Shown in pieces: positions 40,704 to 49,233 of a stretch of 49,233 nucleotides of DNA; within the stretch, counting starts at the first letter, position 1; each line of letters starts with the position of its first letter. The DNA comes from an uncultured Clostridia bacterium (GTDB taxonomy: Bacteria; Bacillota; Clostridia; TANB77; UBA1234): NCBI GenBank assembly GCA_947164995.1, contig CAMUYU010000006.1, forward strand, positions 1 to 49,233. Reading direction: 5' to 3'. Position numbers and translations under genes: made by a program. The notes beneath the pieces are model-generated. The model was not told the origin of the DNA. It made no database searches and saw only the letters and a program-made list of their open reading frames with translations.

Positions 40704-42008
40704 TTACTTAATTATCTTAGTAATAAAGTCCTCTCCGGTGCCATCAGTCACTTTTATCTTGATATTTAAGGCTTTTTCAACCTCCCCCACCGAAATATCG
40801 TCCAAAAATGTAGGGGAGTCACTTTTTATTGAGCTATAATTTATTAATAAATATTGTCCTAAATCTTTATTTTTAAGCTGTTTTATTATATCTGAACCAG
40901 TAATTAGTCCTGAAACAGTAATTTGCGGACCAAAAAACTCATTTTCAATAGCATAGACGTTAACTTTTAGCCCTTTAAACTTCTTCTCTAGGCTTTCTGC
41001 TAAGTACTTTATAAAGCCATATGCACATTTTCCTGTTGCTATTGAAACAATTTTATTTATAGGTCTCTCTTTTAATCTTAAATACTTTTTATTGAATTCA
41101 TGCTGCATTTTTGCAAGCATTCCTATTCCATCTTCTAATTGTGGAAAGTCTTCATATACTTCATAACTAGGAATATCTTTTTCAGCAAGGATATACACTT
41201 CATCCGCTATATATACAATATGAGAACCATATTTTTCCATAAATCTGTTTTGCCATTCTTCAACTTGTTTTATTGCTCTATTCGCCGTTTCTTTATTAAA
41301 AGGTTTTAATTTATATAGCCCTTCTCTATATTTAGTAAGTCCAACTGGAACAATTGCTATACATTGCATATATGGATAAAACTTAGATAATTCTTCAATT
41401 GTCTGATCTAAAATTTTTCCATCGTTAATACCTGGGCAAAGAACTATTTGAGTATTAACATATATTCCGTTATCTGTAAGGTATTTTATATACTCTAATA
41501 TTTTTCCAGCATTTTTGTTGTTTAGCATCATGCATCTAACTGCAGGATTTGTAGCATGTACAGAAATATTTATAGGGCTTAAATGATATTCAATAATTCT
41601 ATCTAAGTCCTTATAACCTGAATTAGTAAGTGTAACATAGTTTCCAGTCATAAAAGATAATCTGAAATCATCATCCTTAAATACTAATGTATCTCTTACA
41701 TTTGGTGGTAGTTGATCCATAAAGCAAAAAATACACTTATTAGCACAACTTCTAGCATTATCCATTAGTTCTTCTTCGAAAACTAAGCCTATATCTTCAT
41801 TTTCATCTTTTTCTATTTCATAGTCCCATTCTTCACCATTCTTATCTTCAATAGTAACTACTACATATTCATCAAACATTTGATATTTGTAGTCAAGAAT
41901 ATCTTTAATTTCCACATCATTTACAAGCGTAAGGTAACAACCTGGTTCTATTTCTAATTCTTCAGCAATACTTCCTTTTTTAACCTCTTTAATTAGGTGC
42001 TTTTTCAA
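40704..42008 (-). CDS. DUF512 family radical SAM protein with PDZ-like N-terminus
   Basis: 434 residues. The N-terminal ~75 residues resemble a PDZ domain (VKKGSIAEELEIEPGCYLTLVNDVEI), followed by a radical SAM barrel with the cluster motif CANKCIFCFMDQLP (about residue 87) and a C-terminal DUF512 domain (QITVSGLITGSDIIKQL, SPTFLDDISVGEVEKAL). The initiator is TTG behind GAGGAGGTGGAAAG. This family is widespread in Clostridia and Cyanobacteria; the reaction is not established. In Clostridia it often lies near der, but here der is about 7 kb away. Confidence 0.92.
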   Translation of the reverse strand: MKKHLIKEVKKGSIAEELEIEPGCYLTLVNDVEIKDILDYKYQMFDEYVVVTIEDKNGEEWDYEIEKDENEDIGLVFEEELMDNARSCANKCIFCFMDQLPPNVRDTLVFKDDDFRLSFMTGNYVTLTNSGYKDLDRIIEYHLSPINISVHATNPAVRCMMLNNKNAGKILEYIKYLTDNGIYVNTQIVLCPGINDGKILDQTIEELSKFYPYMQCIAIVPVGLTKYREGLYKLKPFNKETANRAIKQVEEWQNRFMEKYGSHIVYIADEVYILAEKDIPSYEVYEDFPQLEDGIGMLAKMQHEFNKKYLRLKERPINKIVSIATGKCAYGFIKYLAESLEKKFKGLKVNVYAIENEFFGPQITVSGLITGSDIIKQLKNKDLGQYLLINYSSIKSDSPTFLDDISVGEVEKALNIKIKVTDGTGEDFITKIIK

Positions 42009-42047
42009 CTTTCCACCTCCTCTATCCTTATCATAATTATTTAATTA

Positions 42048-42077
42048 ATAAAAAAACAGCTAAATTATTTAGCTGCT
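42048..42077 (-). terminator. Rho-independent terminator overlapping the rpmF stop codon
   Basis: Stem CAGCTAAA/TTTAGCTG whose 3-nt loop is the rpmF stop codon itself; followed on the minus strand by GTTTTTTTATT. Confidence 0.88.
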
Positions 42078-42253
42078 TCTTCTTTAACTATAACTTCTTT
42101 TCCATCATAATATCCACAATTCTTGCAAACTCTATGTGGAAGAACAGGTTCATGACAATGTGGACATTCAACATATCCTGGAGCTTCTACTTTCCATGTA
42201 GATCTTCTTAAACCAGTTCTAGCTTTTGACCATCTTCTTTTTGGTTGTGCCAT
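42065..42253 (-). CDS. rpmF: 50S ribosomal protein L32
   Basis: 62 residues with the L32 N-terminus AQPKRRWSKARTGLRRSTWKV and a zinc ribbon CPHCHEPVLPHRVCKNCGYYDG, so it is the C+ (zinc-binding) form. ATG behind AAGGAGGGAATTTAG. It has its own consensus promoter and terminator; the DUF177 (YceD) gene that usually precedes rpmF is absent here, where scpB lies instead. Confidence 0.97.
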   Translation of the reverse strand: MAQPKRRWSKARTGLRRSTWKVEAPGYVECPHCHEPVLPHRVCKNCGYYDGKEVIVKEEAAK

Positions 42254-42333
42254 CTAAATTCCCTCCTTACGAAAACATCTATATTAAAATAATAAAAAAC
42301 GAATTAAAATGCGTCATTTCAAACGCAACTGAA

Positions 42334-42362
42334 ATTATATAACGTTTGAGCCCATTTGTCAA
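42334..42362 (-). promoter_or_regulatory. Consensus sigma-A promoter of rpmF
   Basis: Minus strand TTGACA, 17-nt spacer, TATAAT. The 80-nt leader holds a small GCGT-x8-ACGC inverted repeat, and CAAACG/CGTTTG arms flank the -10. Confidence 0.88.
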
Positions 42363-42369
42363 ACATAAT

Positions 42370-42933
42370 TTAGCTATTTTCCTCGTTCATTTCCTCAATT
42401 TGAATTTGACCATCATCTTCTTTAAGTTCAGGCAATTCTGGCATATCTTGTAGTGATTTATAGCCAAAAAGCCTTAAAAACTCGTCAGAGGTCTTAAAAG
42501 ACATTGGTCTTCCAGGAGCATCAATTCTTCCCGCTTCTTCTAAAAGGCCATATTCTAGCAATTTATTAATAGCGCTATCTGAATTAACCCCTCTAATCTT
42601 CTCAATTTCCGCTCTAGTAATTCTAGAATTATAGGCAACTATCGCTAAAACTTCCATAGCGGCTTGAGATAGCGAAGGCTTAGGGCGATTATCTAGTAAA
42701 GCACATACTTGTTTATAATACTTTTCTAAAGTAGCCATTTGATAGCCATCATTAATTTCAATAAGTTGAAGACCACTATTTGAGTCAATTAGCTTATTTT
42801 TTAATGTTTCGGCTATTAATTTTACCTTCTCTTCATCAATTTCCAATATATTTTGTATAGTTTTAATGTCTACAGGCTTACCACTAGCAAATAGAAGTGC
42901 CTCTAGACATGGAACTAATTCTTCATCAGTCAT
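42370..42933 (-). CDS. scpB: Segregation and condensation protein B
   Basis: Winged-helix subunit of the SMC-ScpAB condensin. 187 residues from the ATG at 42933 (MTDEELVPCLEALLFASGKPVDIKTI), behind GGAGGGTGAAA; the ORF-track GTG is only 1 nt from that site and cannot be used. Conserved: LSQAAMEVLAIVAYNSRITRAEIEKIRGVNSDSAINKLLEYGLLEEAGR and PGRPMSFKTSDEFLRLFG. It stands without scpA, its usual partner. A promoter is seen at 42964-42992. Confidence 0.95.
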   Translation of the reverse strand: MTDEELVPCLEALLFASGKPVDIKTIQNILEIDEEKVKLIAETLKNKLIDSNSGLQLIEINDGYQMATLEKYYKQVCALLDNRPKPSLSQAAMEVLAIVAYNSRITRAEIEKIRGVNSDSAINKLLEYGLLEEAGRIDAPGRPMSFKTSDEFLRLFGYKSLQDMPELPELKEDDGQIQIEEMNEENS

Positions 42934-42963
42934 TTTCACCCTCCAAATTCAAAGTGCGAAATA

Positions 42964-42992
42964 ATTGTACCATTATTAATAACTAAAAACAA
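42964..42992 (-). promoter_or_regulatory. Possible sigma-A promoter of scpB
   Basis: Minus strand TTGTTT, 17-nt spacer, TACAAT, 31 nt upstream of the ATG. The -35 is weak. Confidence 0.5.
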
Positions 42993-42998
42993 GATAAA

Positions 42999-43026
42999 GT
43001 GTTCAGCATTATAAAACACTGAACAC
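42999..43026 (-). terminator. Terminator-like hairpin after the FtsH-like gene
   Basis: Stem GTGTTCAG/CTGAACAC around a 12-nt loop, 6 nt after the stop codon, followed by TTTATCTTGTTTTT on the minus strand. Confidence 0.65.
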
Positions 43027-43032
43027 AAAAAT

Positions 43033-44199
43033 CTAAACCTTGTTTATTTTAATAATATTTGTTTTTCGTCCTGCTTTTACAATATCTTCAAGTACGATCT
43101 CATCACGACCATTAATATTAGCTTCAACGGCAGCCTCATTCATCAATGTTTCAACTGCAGAACAAGAAAGTCCATTAAAACACTTAGCAAGCGAGTCAAT
43201 ATTAATACTTGAAGAAATCTTTTTACCTTTTGAATACATATTAATAAGTTCAACTATAGTAGACTTATCTGGATTTGTAATATTAAACTTTTTATCAAAT
43301 CTACCTGGTCTTACAAGTGCTCCATCCAAAGAACCATAAGAATTAGTAGCACCTATAACTAAAACACCATCTTCGGTTTCAAAGCCATCCATTTCATTTA
43401 ACATAGCAGTAATAATTCTATTGTTTTCTTTATCGATACCAGTACCGGTGTAATTTCTTCTTTCACCAATACCATCAAACTCATCTATAAAAATAATACA
43501 CGGTTTGTTACGTCTTGCCTTTTTAAAAACAGCTTTGATTTTAGAAGGTCCAACACTCATAACAGCACTTTGAAAGTCTGCTCCTTTGGTAGGAATAAAA
43601 TTAATATTTGCCTCACCCGCTAATGCCTTAGCAAAAAGTGTTTTACCATTTCCTGGGGGCCCTTCAAAAATAATTCCTTTTGGTGCTCTAATACCACGCT
43701 TTTTAAAATCTTCAGGATTCTTTAAAAGCTCAACTGTTTTAATCATATCCTTCTTTACATCATCCATACCACATATGTCTGTAAATTTTGTATTGCTTTT
43801 TCTAACAACTTTAAATTTAGTTGCACCAAAAATTTCAGAAAATTTAAATAGTGCAAATCCGCAAACTACAAAGAAAAACATATAGAATAAAACATCAAAT
43901 ACAAACCCTAAATCATCTTCGGAAAATGAATCATTTATTTTTATATTGTTAATTAATATATATTCCTTAAAATCAGGTGTTTCAGGATTATCTGTATAAA
44001 AATCACCCGATATAGAATTACGAATAAAACTTACTTTATTATTAGTAATTTCAACTGATGCTATATCACCACTTGAAATTAGTTTTGTAAAATCGTTATA
44101 GGAAATATATGTCTCATTCTTAGGAAGTAATAAAATAGTAATTGCTATAATAAGCAACAATGCTATTGCAATAATAGCAATAATTCTTTTTTTCTTCAT
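43033..44199 (-). CDS. FtsH-like membrane AAA+ ATPase without a protease domain
   Basis: 388 residues. The layout follows FtsH: transmembrane helix (IIAIIAIALLLIIAITILLL, ~5-24), a short extracytoplasmic FtsH_ext-like domain (ISYNDFTKLISSGDIASVEI), a second helix (FVFDVLFYMFFFVVCGFALF) and an AAA+ module with Walker A GPPGNGKT (Asn for the usual Thr), Walker B CIIFIDEFDGIG, the second region of homology with GALVRPGRFD, and the AAA lid to the end. It stops where FtsH would continue into the M41 peptidase; no HExxH zinc motif exists. It may be an unfoldase or membrane-protein dislocase. ATG behind ATTAAGGAGATTTT, 27 nt after the ClpE-type gene. Confidence 0.85.
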   Translation of the reverse strand: MKKKRIIAIIAIALLLIIAITILLLPKNETYISYNDFTKLISSGDIASVEITNNKVSFIRNSISGDFYTDNPETPDFKEYILINNIKINDSFSEDDLGFVFDVLFYMFFFVVCGFALFKFSEIFGATKFKVVRKSNTKFTDICGMDDVKKDMIKTVELLKNPEDFKKRGIRAPKGIIFEGPPGNGKTLFAKALAGEANINFIPTKGADFQSAVMSVGPSKIKAVFKKARRNKPCIIFIDEFDGIGERRNYTGTGIDKENNRIITAMLNEMDGFETEDGVLVIGATNSYGSLDGALVRPGRFDKKFNITNPDKSTIVELINMYSKGKKISSSINIDSLAKCFNGLSCSAVETLMNEAAVEANINGRDEIVLEDIVKAGRKTNIIKINKV

Positions 44200-44226
44200 A
44201 AAATCTCCTTAATAATCTATTGAGTT

Positions 44227-46605
44227 TTATGAAACTGCAACTTCATTTTGAGCATTTAGTATAAGTACAATTTGCTCATTAGGTACAATTTCATCTTTAA
44301 GCATACTCTCTGCCAAGAAGTTCTCTATATACTTTTCAATAGCTCTATTAATTGGACGAGCTCCATACTTAGGATCATATCCTTTTTCTAAAATATATTC
44401 TTTAACTTCCTTTGAGAAAGAAACAAAAAGATTTCTTTCTTTAAGTTCATTAGATAATTTCTTTAAGTTCAAATCAACAATTTGTAATAATTCATCTTTA
44501 GTTAATTCATGGAATACTGCAATCTCATCTACTCTATTTAAGAATTCTGGTCTAAAAGTATCTTTTAATGCAGAATGAATTCTATTTTCAGTTTCGATAG
44601 AATCTGTTCTATTAAAACCAATGCCATTGTTATTTAAATTTGAACCAGCATTAGATGTCATAATAATAATAGTATTTTCAAAATTAACAACTCTTCCCTG
44701 TGAGTCAGTTAATCTACCTTCATCTAAAACTTGAAGAAGTAAATTAAATACATCTGGATGAGCTTTTTCTATTTCATCAAATAAAATTAAAGAATATGGA
44801 TTTCTACGAATTTTTTCAGTAAGTTGTCCTGCATCATCATATCCAACATATCCTGGAGGTGAACCAATAAGTTTTGAAACACTATGACTTTCCATATATT
44901 CAGACATATCTACTCTAACAATTGAATCATCAGTACCAAATAATTCAAATGCCAAAGCCTTTGCAAGTTCAGTTTTACCAACACCTGTAGGTCCTACAAA
45001 AATAAATGATGGTGGTGACTTTCTAAGTTTTAGTCCTGCTCTATTTCTTCTAATAGCATTACATACTGCAGAAACTGCATTGTCTTGACCTATTAATCTC
45101 TTATGAATATTTTCTTCTAAGCGAAGTAGTTTTTGACTTTCAGTTTCAGTAATCTTTGAAGCTGGAATTTTCGTCCAGGTTTCAATTACTTTAGCGACAT
45201 CTTCAACGTTTAATTCAACTGTAAGCTTTCCTTGAGACATATCAGCAATTTGTTTTGTAAGTGCATTTTCTCTACTTCTAAGGTTAGATATTTTTTCAAA
45301 ATCTAATTCTTGATTTTCTTTATTTATAGTTTCAAGTTCTGCTTTTTCTTCTTTAATTTCATCTAATTCTTTTTTCATCTTAGCAAGTTCAGATAATACT
45401 TTATTTGCTAAATTTAATTTAGAACAAGCTTCATCTAATATATCTATTGCTTTATCTGGTAAAAATCTATCATGAATGTACTTTTCAGACATAACTACAA
45501 TCTTACGAACCATTTCGTCTGTAACTACTACCTTATGAAAATCTTCATAGTAACCTTTAATTCCTTTTAAGATTTCTATAGTATCAGTTACAGAAGGTTC
45601 TTCAACAATAATAGGTTGAAATCTTCTTTCAAGAGCACTATCTTTTTCAATATATTTTCTATATTCTTTTAAAGTAGTAGTACCTATGATTTGAACATCA
45701 CCATTTGAAAGTGCTGGTTTTAGTATATTAGCAGCATTCATACTATGATCAGTCTCACCTGCACCAACAATAGAATGAATTTCATCAATTACTAAAATAA
45801 TATTTCCAAATTTTTTGCACTCTTCAATAAGACCTTTCATACGTGCTTCAAATTGCCCTCTAAATTGAGTTCCAGCAACCATAGCTGTCATATCTAATAG
45901 ATAAACTTCATAATCTACAAGTTTTTCAGGAACATCTCCTTCAGCAATTTTTAAAGCAAGTCCATTTGCAATTGCTGTTTTTCCAACGCCTGGTTCACCA
46001 ATCAAACATGGATTGTTCTTACTACGTCTATTTAAAATTTGTGTAAGTCTTTCTAATTCTTGTTCTCTACCTATAAGTCTATCTATCTTACCTTCTTTAG
46101 CTTTTTTAGTAAGATTAGTACCAAAAGTATCTAAATACTTTTTCTTCTTTTCTTTCTTTTTAAAAGGCTCTTTCTCTTTTGTAGTAGTCGATTCTTGAGA
46201 TGCACCTTCTTCATAAGTTCCGCTTATTGGTCCGTTTCCCATATTGGAAATCAACTTATCAAACATCCTAGTAAATGCATCAACTGGTGTAGAACCTGGT
46301 TCTGAATCCATTGGCATACCATCAGCATTCATACCATCCATCATTTCGTCAACCATACCTGAAAAAGCATTACTTTCTGAGTCATTTAAATTGTCCATAG
46401 AATTAATTATTTCATCAAATTGACTATTTAAATTTTGTATTTCTTCATCAGTTGCGCCATATTGTTTCATAAGTGTAGACAAAGGATTAATACCTTTCTT
46501 TTTTGCACATGCCAAACAAATACCTTCAACTGAAGGTTTACCATCTATTACTTTATTAATAAATACAACCGCTGTATTCTTTTTACAAATTGAACATAAA
46601 GCCAT
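44227..46605 (-). CDS. ClpE-type Clp ATPase (AAA+ unfoldase)
   Basis: 792 residues. The N-terminal zinc finger CSIC-x22-CLAC (C4, C7, C30, C33) is as in ClpE rather than the double Clp_N repeat of ClpC or ClpB. A linker follows, then two AAA+ modules: D1 Walker A GEPGVGKTA, sensor GTTTLKEYRKYIE; a short coiled-coil middle domain (LAKMKKELDEIKEEKAEL); D2 Walker A GPTGVGKTE, Walker B ILFDEIEKAH; and a ClpB_D2-small domain. It unfolds aggregated proteins, probably for ClpP. A CIRCE operator overlaps its start site, so HrcA should repress it. ATG behind GAAGGAGGCAGATTTTA. Probably co-transcribed with the FtsH-like gene. Confidence 0.93.
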   Translation of the reverse strand: MALCSICKKNTAVVFINKVIDGKPSVEGICLACAKKKGINPLSTLMKQYGATDEEIQNLNSQFDEIINSMDNLNDSESNAFSGMVDEMMDGMNADGMPMDSEPGSTPVDAFTRMFDKLISNMGNGPISGTYEEGASQESTTTKEKEPFKKKEKKKKYLDTFGTNLTKKAKEGKIDRLIGREQELERLTQILNRRSKNNPCLIGEPGVGKTAIANGLALKIAEGDVPEKLVDYEVYLLDMTAMVAGTQFRGQFEARMKGLIEECKKFGNIILVIDEIHSIVGAGETDHSMNAANILKPALSNGDVQIIGTTTLKEYRKYIEKDSALERRFQPIIVEEPSVTDTIEILKGIKGYYEDFHKVVVTDEMVRKIVVMSEKYIHDRFLPDKAIDILDEACSKLNLANKVLSELAKMKKELDEIKEEKAELETINKENQELDFEKISNLRSRENALTKQIADMSQGKLTVELNVEDVAKVIETWTKIPASKITETESQKLLRLEENIHKRLIGQDNAVSAVCNAIRRNRAGLKLRKSPPSFIFVGPTGVGKTELAKALAFELFGTDDSIVRVDMSEYMESHSVSKLIGSPPGYVGYDDAGQLTEKIRRNPYSLILFDEIEKAHPDVFNLLLQVLDEGRLTDSQGRVVNFENTIIIMTSNAGSNLNNNGIGFNRTDSIETENRIHSALKDTFRPEFLNRVDEIAVFHELTKDELLQIVDLNLKKLSNELKERNLFVSFSKEVKEYILEKGYDPKYGARPINRAIEKYIENFLAESMLKDEIVPNEQIVLILNAQNEVAVS

Positions 46606-46626
46606 TAAAATCTGCCTCCTTCCAAA

Positions 46627-46653
46627 TTAGCACTCTTTATTTTTAATTGCTAA
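46627..46653 (-). promoter_or_regulatory. CIRCE element (HrcA operator) of the ClpE-type gene
   Basis: Minus strand TTAGCAATT-N9-GAGTGCTAA. The right arm is a perfect match to the CIRCE consensus TTAGCACTC-N9-GAGTGCTAA and the left arm matches 7 of 9. It lies 3 nt after the -10, over the expected transcription start. Confidence 0.85.
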
Positions 46654-46656
46654 TTA

Positions 46657-46685
46657 AATATACATTAAAACTCTCAAAAATGCAA
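46657..46685 (-). promoter_or_regulatory. Sigma-A promoter of the ClpE-type operon
   Basis: Minus strand TTGCAT, 17-nt spacer, TATATT, directly followed by the CIRCE element. Confidence 0.72.
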
Positions 46686-46705
46686 GTTTTTCACAAAAAA
46701 TTCAT

Positions 46706-49012
46706 TTAGTTATTAAGCATAGTATTAATTATTATTTTATGGTTATTATATATTTTAAGCATTATTTCCCCACATAAATCTGTCCTAAATACTTTTTTAG
46801 AATAATTATTAATTCTATCTAATACAATTTGATGAGGATGGCCAAATTTATTATTTAAGCCACAACTAATAATAGATATTAATGGTGTTGTGGCTAGCAA
46901 TAATTCTTCGGAGGATGAAGTTTTGGAACCATGATGTCCTACTTTAAGAATATCAACATCTAAAACATTATTATAATTTAGTAACAATTCTTCCTCTTTT
47001 ATCTCCGCATCTCCTGTAAATAAAATTGAAGTTTCAAATATTTCACATTTTAATATTAAAGAATTGTTATTTAAATCATCATTTATTTCTAAATTCTTTT
47101 TGGGAAATAGTATTTTAAAGTGTACATCATCAACTATAAATTCATTATTAGCATATAAAGTATATATTGGTACACCATTTTCCTTAGCAATATTAAGCAA
47201 TTGATTATAAAGCTCCGTTAAAATTGGTTGACAACCAATAATTATCTTTCTTACCTTTAATTTTTGTAAAACACTAATTAAACCTTCAACGTGATCTTCA
47301 TGGAAATGCGATACAATCATATAATCAATAATACCATTAGTATTATCTAATAAATATGGAATTAAGATATTACTTCCAACATCATAATCATTTTGTTCAC
47401 TTCCGCCACCATCAATTAAAATATTCAATCCATGTTTTGTTTTTATATGAGTACAATCTCCTTGCCCTACATCAACAAAATTAACTTCAACGTAACTATT
47501 TGGAATAATCGAAATTATAACACAAAATAGTAACATACAAAGTGCTAATATTTTTAATAATTCATAGTATTTCTTATATTTTTCTTCAGTACCATTATTG
47601 CTCATAAAAATTAAAACTATTATATAATAAACGAAAATTATTAAAATATTTGGAGTTATAATTAGAAAATTTGCAAAAGGAAGTAAACTGCATAGTTTTG
47701 CGATACAAATTAAAATAGAAATTAATACGTAAATTGAAAAACTAATAATTTTGGCAAAAGGAAAAAAGATTAATCCAATTAAGAAGGTAGCAATTCCTCC
47801 AATAGTTATAAAACCAACAAAAGGATAAACTAAAATATTAGTTAGTAATGAAATAATAGAAATGCTATTAAAATAATATGCCATAACCGGAATGATAATA
47901 ATTTGTGCAGATGCAGATAAAGATATAACATCTTCTATAATAAATATAATTTTATTTTTAACGTTTAGTAAATTATTAAGACTTTCAAATTTTGATTTAA
48001 TTTTTTTATACAATAATACAATGCCTATCGTACCACCAAATGAGAGTAAAAAACCTACGTCGCAAATAATATAAGGATTATATAACAACATTAATAAACA
48101 TGTAACTGAAACAGTTGATAAAGTACAAGGTTCTTTAGAAAAAACTTCTGATATTATTAGAATTATAGCCATTATACCTGCTCTCACTACAGAAGGACTT
48201 GTCCCTGCTATTAATATAAATATCACAATAGTAATTATAGAAAAATAATTAGAAATACTTTTTCCAAAAATTTTATTAAAAATAAATTTAGTTGTAATTA
48301 TTATGTATGTGATATTTGTACCAGAAACAGCTAGTAAATGGGAAATTCCAGAGAGCTTAAAAGATTCTTTTATATCTTGACTTATATAAAAAGTATCTCC
48401 AATAATCATTCCCAACAAAATACCGACATGGTCTTTTGGTAGCAATTTTCCTAGTGTAATAAATATCTTTTCACGTATTATACTTATCAAATCATCTTTC
48501 TTTTCAATAATTTCAAAATCATTTTGTGATTTAATATATAAACTACCATATATATTTTGAGAATATAAATAATATGAATAATTAAATCCACCTTTATTTC
48601 TTTGAACACTAGGCTTTTTATATTGTGCTGAAAAATCAATAATTGTATTTTCCTCAATTATTAAGTCATTTACTATATAAAGAAGCATTTTATCGCCATT
48701 ATCTAATTTAAATAAATACTTGTTATAATATGAATCATTAGATAATAATTCGAGAATTTTTCCTTTTCCATAATAAATACCTTCAGTATATTTATTATCA
48801 AAAATATCTTGCTTTAACATAGTATTAAAAACACCTACCATAACAAAAACAAAACAAATTATTATTCGTAAATCTTTTTTATAATTCGAATTAAAGTATA
48901 AAATACATCCTAATAAAATAAATAAAAAAGGGATTAAACCTACATATTGTAAGTTTAATCCCCATATAATTCCTAGAATGTATGCTATACAACATAACAT
49001 TGAAAATAGCAT
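46706..49012 (-). CDS. comEC: ComEC/Rec2 family DNA internalisation protein
   Basis: 768 residues, full length. An N-terminal membrane and OB-like region (DUF4131, ~1-170) is followed by the Competence domain of about nine transmembrane segments (LLGMIIGDTFYISQDIKESFKLSGISHLLAVSGTNITYI) and a C-terminal metallo-beta-lactamase-fold domain (~505-765) with VDVGQGDCTHIKTKHGLNILIDGGG, VSHFHEDHVEG and LKVGHHGSKTSSS. It forms the channel for single-stranded DNA uptake in transformation. ATG behind AATAGGAGTACAATAT. It lies 14 nt after the SH3-domain gene. Confidence 0.95.
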   Translation of the reverse strand: MLFSMLCCIAYILGIIWGLNLQYVGLIPFLFILLGCILYFNSNYKKDLRIIICFVFVMVGVFNTMLKQDIFDNKYTEGIYYGKGKILELLSNDSYYNKYLFKLDNGDKMLLYIVNDLIIEENTIIDFSAQYKKPSVQRNKGGFNYSYYLYSQNIYGSLYIKSQNDFEIIEKKDDLISIIREKIFITLGKLLPKDHVGILLGMIIGDTFYISQDIKESFKLSGISHLLAVSGTNITYIIITTKFIFNKIFGKSISNYFSIITIVIFILIAGTSPSVVRAGIMAIILIISEVFSKEPCTLSTVSVTCLLMLLYNPYIICDVGFLLSFGGTIGIVLLYKKIKSKFESLNNLLNVKNKIIFIIEDVISLSASAQIIIIPVMAYYFNSISIISLLTNILVYPFVGFITIGGIATFLIGLIFFPFAKIISFSIYVLISILICIAKLCSLLPFANFLIITPNILIIFVYYIIVLIFMSNNGTEEKYKKYYELLKILALCMLLFCVIISIIPNSYVEVNFVDVGQGDCTHIKTKHGLNILIDGGGSEQNDYDVGSNILIPYLLDNTNGIIDYMIVSHFHEDHVEGLISVLQKLKVRKIIIGCQPILTELYNQLLNIAKENGVPIYTLYANNEFIVDDVHFKILFPKKNLEINDDLNNNSLILKCEIFETSILFTGDAEIKEEELLLNYNNVLDVDILKVGHHGSKTSSSEELLLATTPLISIISCGLNNKFGHPHQIVLDRINNYSKKVFRTDLCGEIMLKIYNNHKIIINTMLNN

Positions 49013-49026
49013 ATATTGTACTCCTA

Positions 49027-49233
49027 TTAATTAACAATTTTTACATAGTCTTTGTTTGAAGTAATCCATCCAGATTTAGTACCATATTGAATTTGATACC
49101 AACTCTCATCATCATTAGCCCCTATAATGTTTACTTCTTGACCATTAGTAATAGTATCAATACTTTCAGCAGAAGTTGAAGGTGATTGTCTAACGTTTAA
49201 AGACGATTGAACTGTAATCTTAGCTTTATGTCC
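49027..49233 (-). CDS. SH3-domain protein, C-terminal end only
   Basis: Partial, open to the window edge and therefore missing from the ORF track. The last 68 residues form a bacterial SH3 (SH3b) domain: VQSSLNVRQSPSTSAESIDTITNGQEVNIIGANDDESWYQIQYGTKSGWITSNKDYVKIVN. Such domains bind peptidoglycan and usually end exported wall hydrolases or anchor proteins. The catalytic part, if any, is outside the window. It precedes comEC by 14 nt and is probably co-transcribed with it. Confidence 0.85.
   Translation of the reverse strand, partial: GHKAKITVQSSLNVRQSPSTSAESIDTITNGQEVNIIGANDDESWYQIQYGTKSGWITSNKDYVKIVN

Noticed and set aside
1-49233. tRNA, rRNA, CRISPR arrays or phage structural genes
   Set aside because: I looked in all intergenic gaps and saw no cloverleaf sequences, regular direct repeats with spacers or recognisable phage proteins. 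A dedicated covariance-model scan was not possible.

Overview
The window is low-GC (roughly 30%) DNA from a Gram-positive, fermentative member of the Bacillota, most likely class Clostridia. The evidence is AT-rich codon use, strong AGGAGG ribosome binding sites, consensus sigma-A promoters with 17-bp spacers, a CIRCE heat-shock operator, a ClpE-type chaperone, a Spo0A-type DNA-binding domain, a pta-ackA acetate operon and an iron alcohol dehydrogenase. No sporulation genes other than the Spo0A-like regulator are visible. The species cannot be named from sequence alone. Almost all genes lie on the minus strand; a surface-glycan cluster and a tyrosine recombinase are on the plus strand.

Layout, in ascending coordinates. 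1-5.5 kb: a minus-strand operon of cell-wall amidase, DivIVA-like coiled coil, glucose-6-phosphate isomerase and a GH15 glucoamylase-like enzyme (cut by the window edge). 5.6-13 kb: an operon of TIGR03960 B12-binding radical SAM protein, TIGR03936 partner, mfd and a PrsA/SurA-like membrane protein. 13-13.9 kb: two small proteins sharing an unrecognised ~50-residue repeat. 13.9-16.4 kb: a Spo0A-like regulator with a degenerate receiver, tsaD and a metallophosphoesterase. 16.6-17.5 kb: two small paralogous genes of an unrecognised family, each with its own near-consensus promoter. 17.6-22.8 kb: an exported copper-amine-oxidase-N-type protein, then two ~640-residue paralogous cytoplasmic proteins I do not recognise. 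22.9-25.6 kb: argS and a UDP-sugar pyrophosphorylase, divergent from a plus-strand cluster (25.8-29.3 kb) of O-antigen ligase, a glycosyltransferase-DUF4330 fusion and a second DUF4330 protein. 29.3-31 kb: small genes including a ferredoxin-thioredoxin-reductase-like protein and a GNAT acetyltransferase. 31.0-31.2 kb: a 171-bp element with perfect 26-bp terminal inverted repeats. 31.3-32.3 kb: a XerC/D-type recombinase. 32.3-42.3 kb: der plus a 51-residue ORF missing from the ORF track, an iron alcohol dehydrogenase, an acidic membrane-anchored protein, a pseudouridine synthase and methyltransferase, pta-ackA with a small membrane protein, a Cys-rich membrane peptide, a DUF512 radical SAM protein and rpmF. 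42.4-49.2 kb: scpB, an FtsH-like AAA protein without a protease domain, a ClpE-type chaperone behind a CIRCE operator, comEC and the end of an SH3-domain protein.

Functional themes are envelope biogenesis (amidase, PrsA-like protein, O-antigen ligase cluster, SH3 and copper-amine-oxidase-N proteins), protein quality control, mixed-acid or alcohol fermentation, and translation or RNA modification. The least explained material is a set of small orphan genes with unusually strong promoters and GC-richer codon use, the two long paralogues at 18.9-22.7 kb, the protease-less FtsH, and the inverted-repeat element. Ser-Gly-Asp/Glu tripeptides recur in the exported or membrane-anchored proteins.
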